Source: a bacterium
Lineage (GTDB): Bacteria > Actinomycetota > Acidimicrobiia > Acidimicrobiales > Bin134
Length of the DNA stretch: 64,000 nucleotides
Reading direction: 5' to 3'
Assembly (NCBI GenBank): GCA_026705465.1
Contig: JAPPAP010000019.1
Span: forward strand, 1-64,000
Position 1 is the stretch's first letter. Each line of letters opens with the position of its first letter. The notes under the pieces are model-generated. The model did not search any database. It was not told the DNA's origin and saw nothing but the letters and a program-made list of their open reading frames with translations. The position numbers and the translations under genes were made by a program. Shown piece after piece: positions 63,122 through 64,000 of the stretch.

Positions 63122-64000
63122 TTAACTGTCAAAAGCCTCAAGTATCTGGTCCGCCGCGGCCGCAGGGGCGGTCTGACCAGCCGCTACTTGCTGCTCTAGC
63201 TGAGCAGCCAGATCGCCAACGGCTGGCGAGGCCTGAAGACGATCTCGCAGGCGATCTTCCACCATCGCCCACATCCACCGAACTTGTTGATCGGCTCGTT
63301 GGCCAGCGAGTTCACCTGAGTCAGCCAGCACTTTGAAATAACCCAGGATGTGGTCCCACACCTGGTCGAGGCCGACTCCCTCGATGGCACTGACCGCCAG
63401 CACCGGGGGAACCCAGTGAGGATTGTCCGGAGCAGTCATGGCCAGCGCAGCCCGGTAATCCCGCACTGCCCGCTGGGCGGCGATCTCGTTGCCGCCGTCG
63501 GCCTTGTTCACCACCAGAGCGTCGGCCAGCTCCAACACCCCCTTCTTGATGCCCTGAAGCTCGTCGCCGGCACCGGGCAGCATCATCACCAAGAAGAAAT
63601 CCACCATGTCGGCCACCGCGGTCTCCGACTGGCCGACTCCCACCGTCTCCACCAGCACCACGTCGAACCCGCCCGCCTCCACCACGGTCATGGTCTCCCT
63701 GGTGGTGCGAGTGACCCCGCCCAGCGAACCGGAGGACGGCGACGGGCGGATGTAGGCGGCATCGTCGATGGCCAGGTTGGGCATCCGGGTCTTGTCGCCG
63801 AGGATGCTTCCCCCCGACACCGACGAAGACGGGTCTACCGCCAACACCGCTACCCGGTGATCCTGCGAGGTGAGGTAGGTGCCCAACGCGTCGATGAAGG
63901 TGGACTTCCCCACCCCTGGCACCCCGGTGATCCCTATTCGCCGAGCACCTCCGGTGTGGGGCAGTAGCCGCTGAAGAAGCTCGGTAGCCGACGCCCGATC
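63122..64000 (-). CDS. meaB: Methylmalonyl-CoA mutase-associated GTPase MeaB (cut by window edge)
   Basis: C-terminal ~292 residues; the N-terminus is beyond the window. G3E/SIMIBI P-loop GTPase: [19 protein letters not shown] (Walker A), [80 protein letters not shown] (switch region) and [15 protein letters not shown] (NKAD). It loads and protects the B12 cofactor of methylmalonyl-CoA mutase, so a propionate/B12 pathway is expected nearby. It converges on citrate synthase. Confidence 0.95.
   Translation of the reverse strand, partial: DRASATELLQRLLPHTGGARRIGITGVPGVGKSTFIDALGTYLTSQDHRVAVLAVDPSSSVSGGSILGDKTRMPNLAIDDAAYIRPSPSSGSLGGVTRTTRETMTVVEAGGFDVVLVETVGVGQSETAVADMVDFFLVMMLPGAGDELQGIKKGVLELADALVVNKADGGNEIAAQRAVRDYRAALAMTAPDNPHWVPPVLAVSAIEGVGLDQVWDHILGYFKVLADSGELAGQRADQQVRWMWAMVEDRLRDRLQASPAVGDLAAQLEQQVAAGQTAPAAAADQILEAFDS

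Overview
The window is 64 kb of high-GC chromosome from a member of the Actinomycetota, probably an Acidimicrobiia-like lineage (class-level placement is inference). Evidence: an actinobacterial division/cell-wall cluster with ftsZ, sepF and yggS but no ftsA; the conserved neighbourhood ileS - dksA-like - lspA - rluD - dnaE; a Bpa/PafE proteasome activator; the SufBDC-S-U iron-sulfur system; DUF222/13E12-type HNH genes; a class E sortase; and a MurE with the DNPR motif of meso-diaminopimelate peptidoglycan. I see no phage, IS element, CRISPR array, rRNA or tRNA.

Layout. 1-5.8 kb, mostly minus strand: 5' part of dnaE (cut by the window edge), bpa, a type I phosphodiesterase, a plus-strand Rrf2 regulator, rluD, lspA and a DksA-like protein with a histone-H1-like tail. 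5.9-9.1 kb: ileS on plus. 9.1-25.0 kb, all minus: the dcw cluster, read mraZ - rsmH - ftsL - ftsI - murE - mraY - murD - ftsW - murG - murC - murB - ftsQ - ftsZ - yggS - sepF. Many junctions overlap by ATGA, so the genes are probably coupled. murF is absent. A MraZ operator precedes mraZ, and a strongly self-complementary leader lies between mraZ and rsmH. 25-30 kb: lipoate ligase-like, HNH, HhH-GPD repair, hydrolase and acyl-CoA dehydrogenase genes.

30.7-42.1 kb: two converging suf gene sets. sufC-sufS-sufU runs on plus; sufB - Cys-rich ORF - sufD - Rieske ferredoxin - second sufC - pterin dehydratase runs on minus. Between them lie a Rieske oxygenase, a P-loop kinase, a GNAT protein and a broken DUF222-HNH gene. 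42-49 kb: gamma-carbonic anhydrase-like, flavin reductase, mutY, an eIF2B-like protein, fumarase and an acyl-CoA ligase. 49-55.5 kb: sortase E, a septum-formation lipoprotein, a GH63-like hydrolase, a glycosyltransferase, NUDIX and an LLM flavin oxidoreductase. 55.6-60.7 kb: a complete Aap/Bzt-type amino-acid ABC transporter whose first permease carries an N-terminal RDD domain. 60.7-63.1 kb: divergent citrate synthase paralogues, one fused to an HTH domain, with palindromes between them. The window ends inside meaB.

No gene-free stretch exceeds 300 bases. The longest are 47177-47451 (three perfect 45-bp repeats plus a 77-bp element with an inverted second copy at 53627), 24342-24604 (structured leader), 53533-53720 (second copy of the 77-bp element) and 25013-25179 (MraZ operator and promoter region).

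The window is mostly core genome. The most unusual points are the mraZ-rsmH leader with competing helices, a 50-bp duplication of the murD/ftsW junction that makes a 17-codon ORF, the 77-bp inverted dispersed repeat, the RDD-permease fusion, the enlarged and duplicated suf system, and the HTH-citrate synthase pair.
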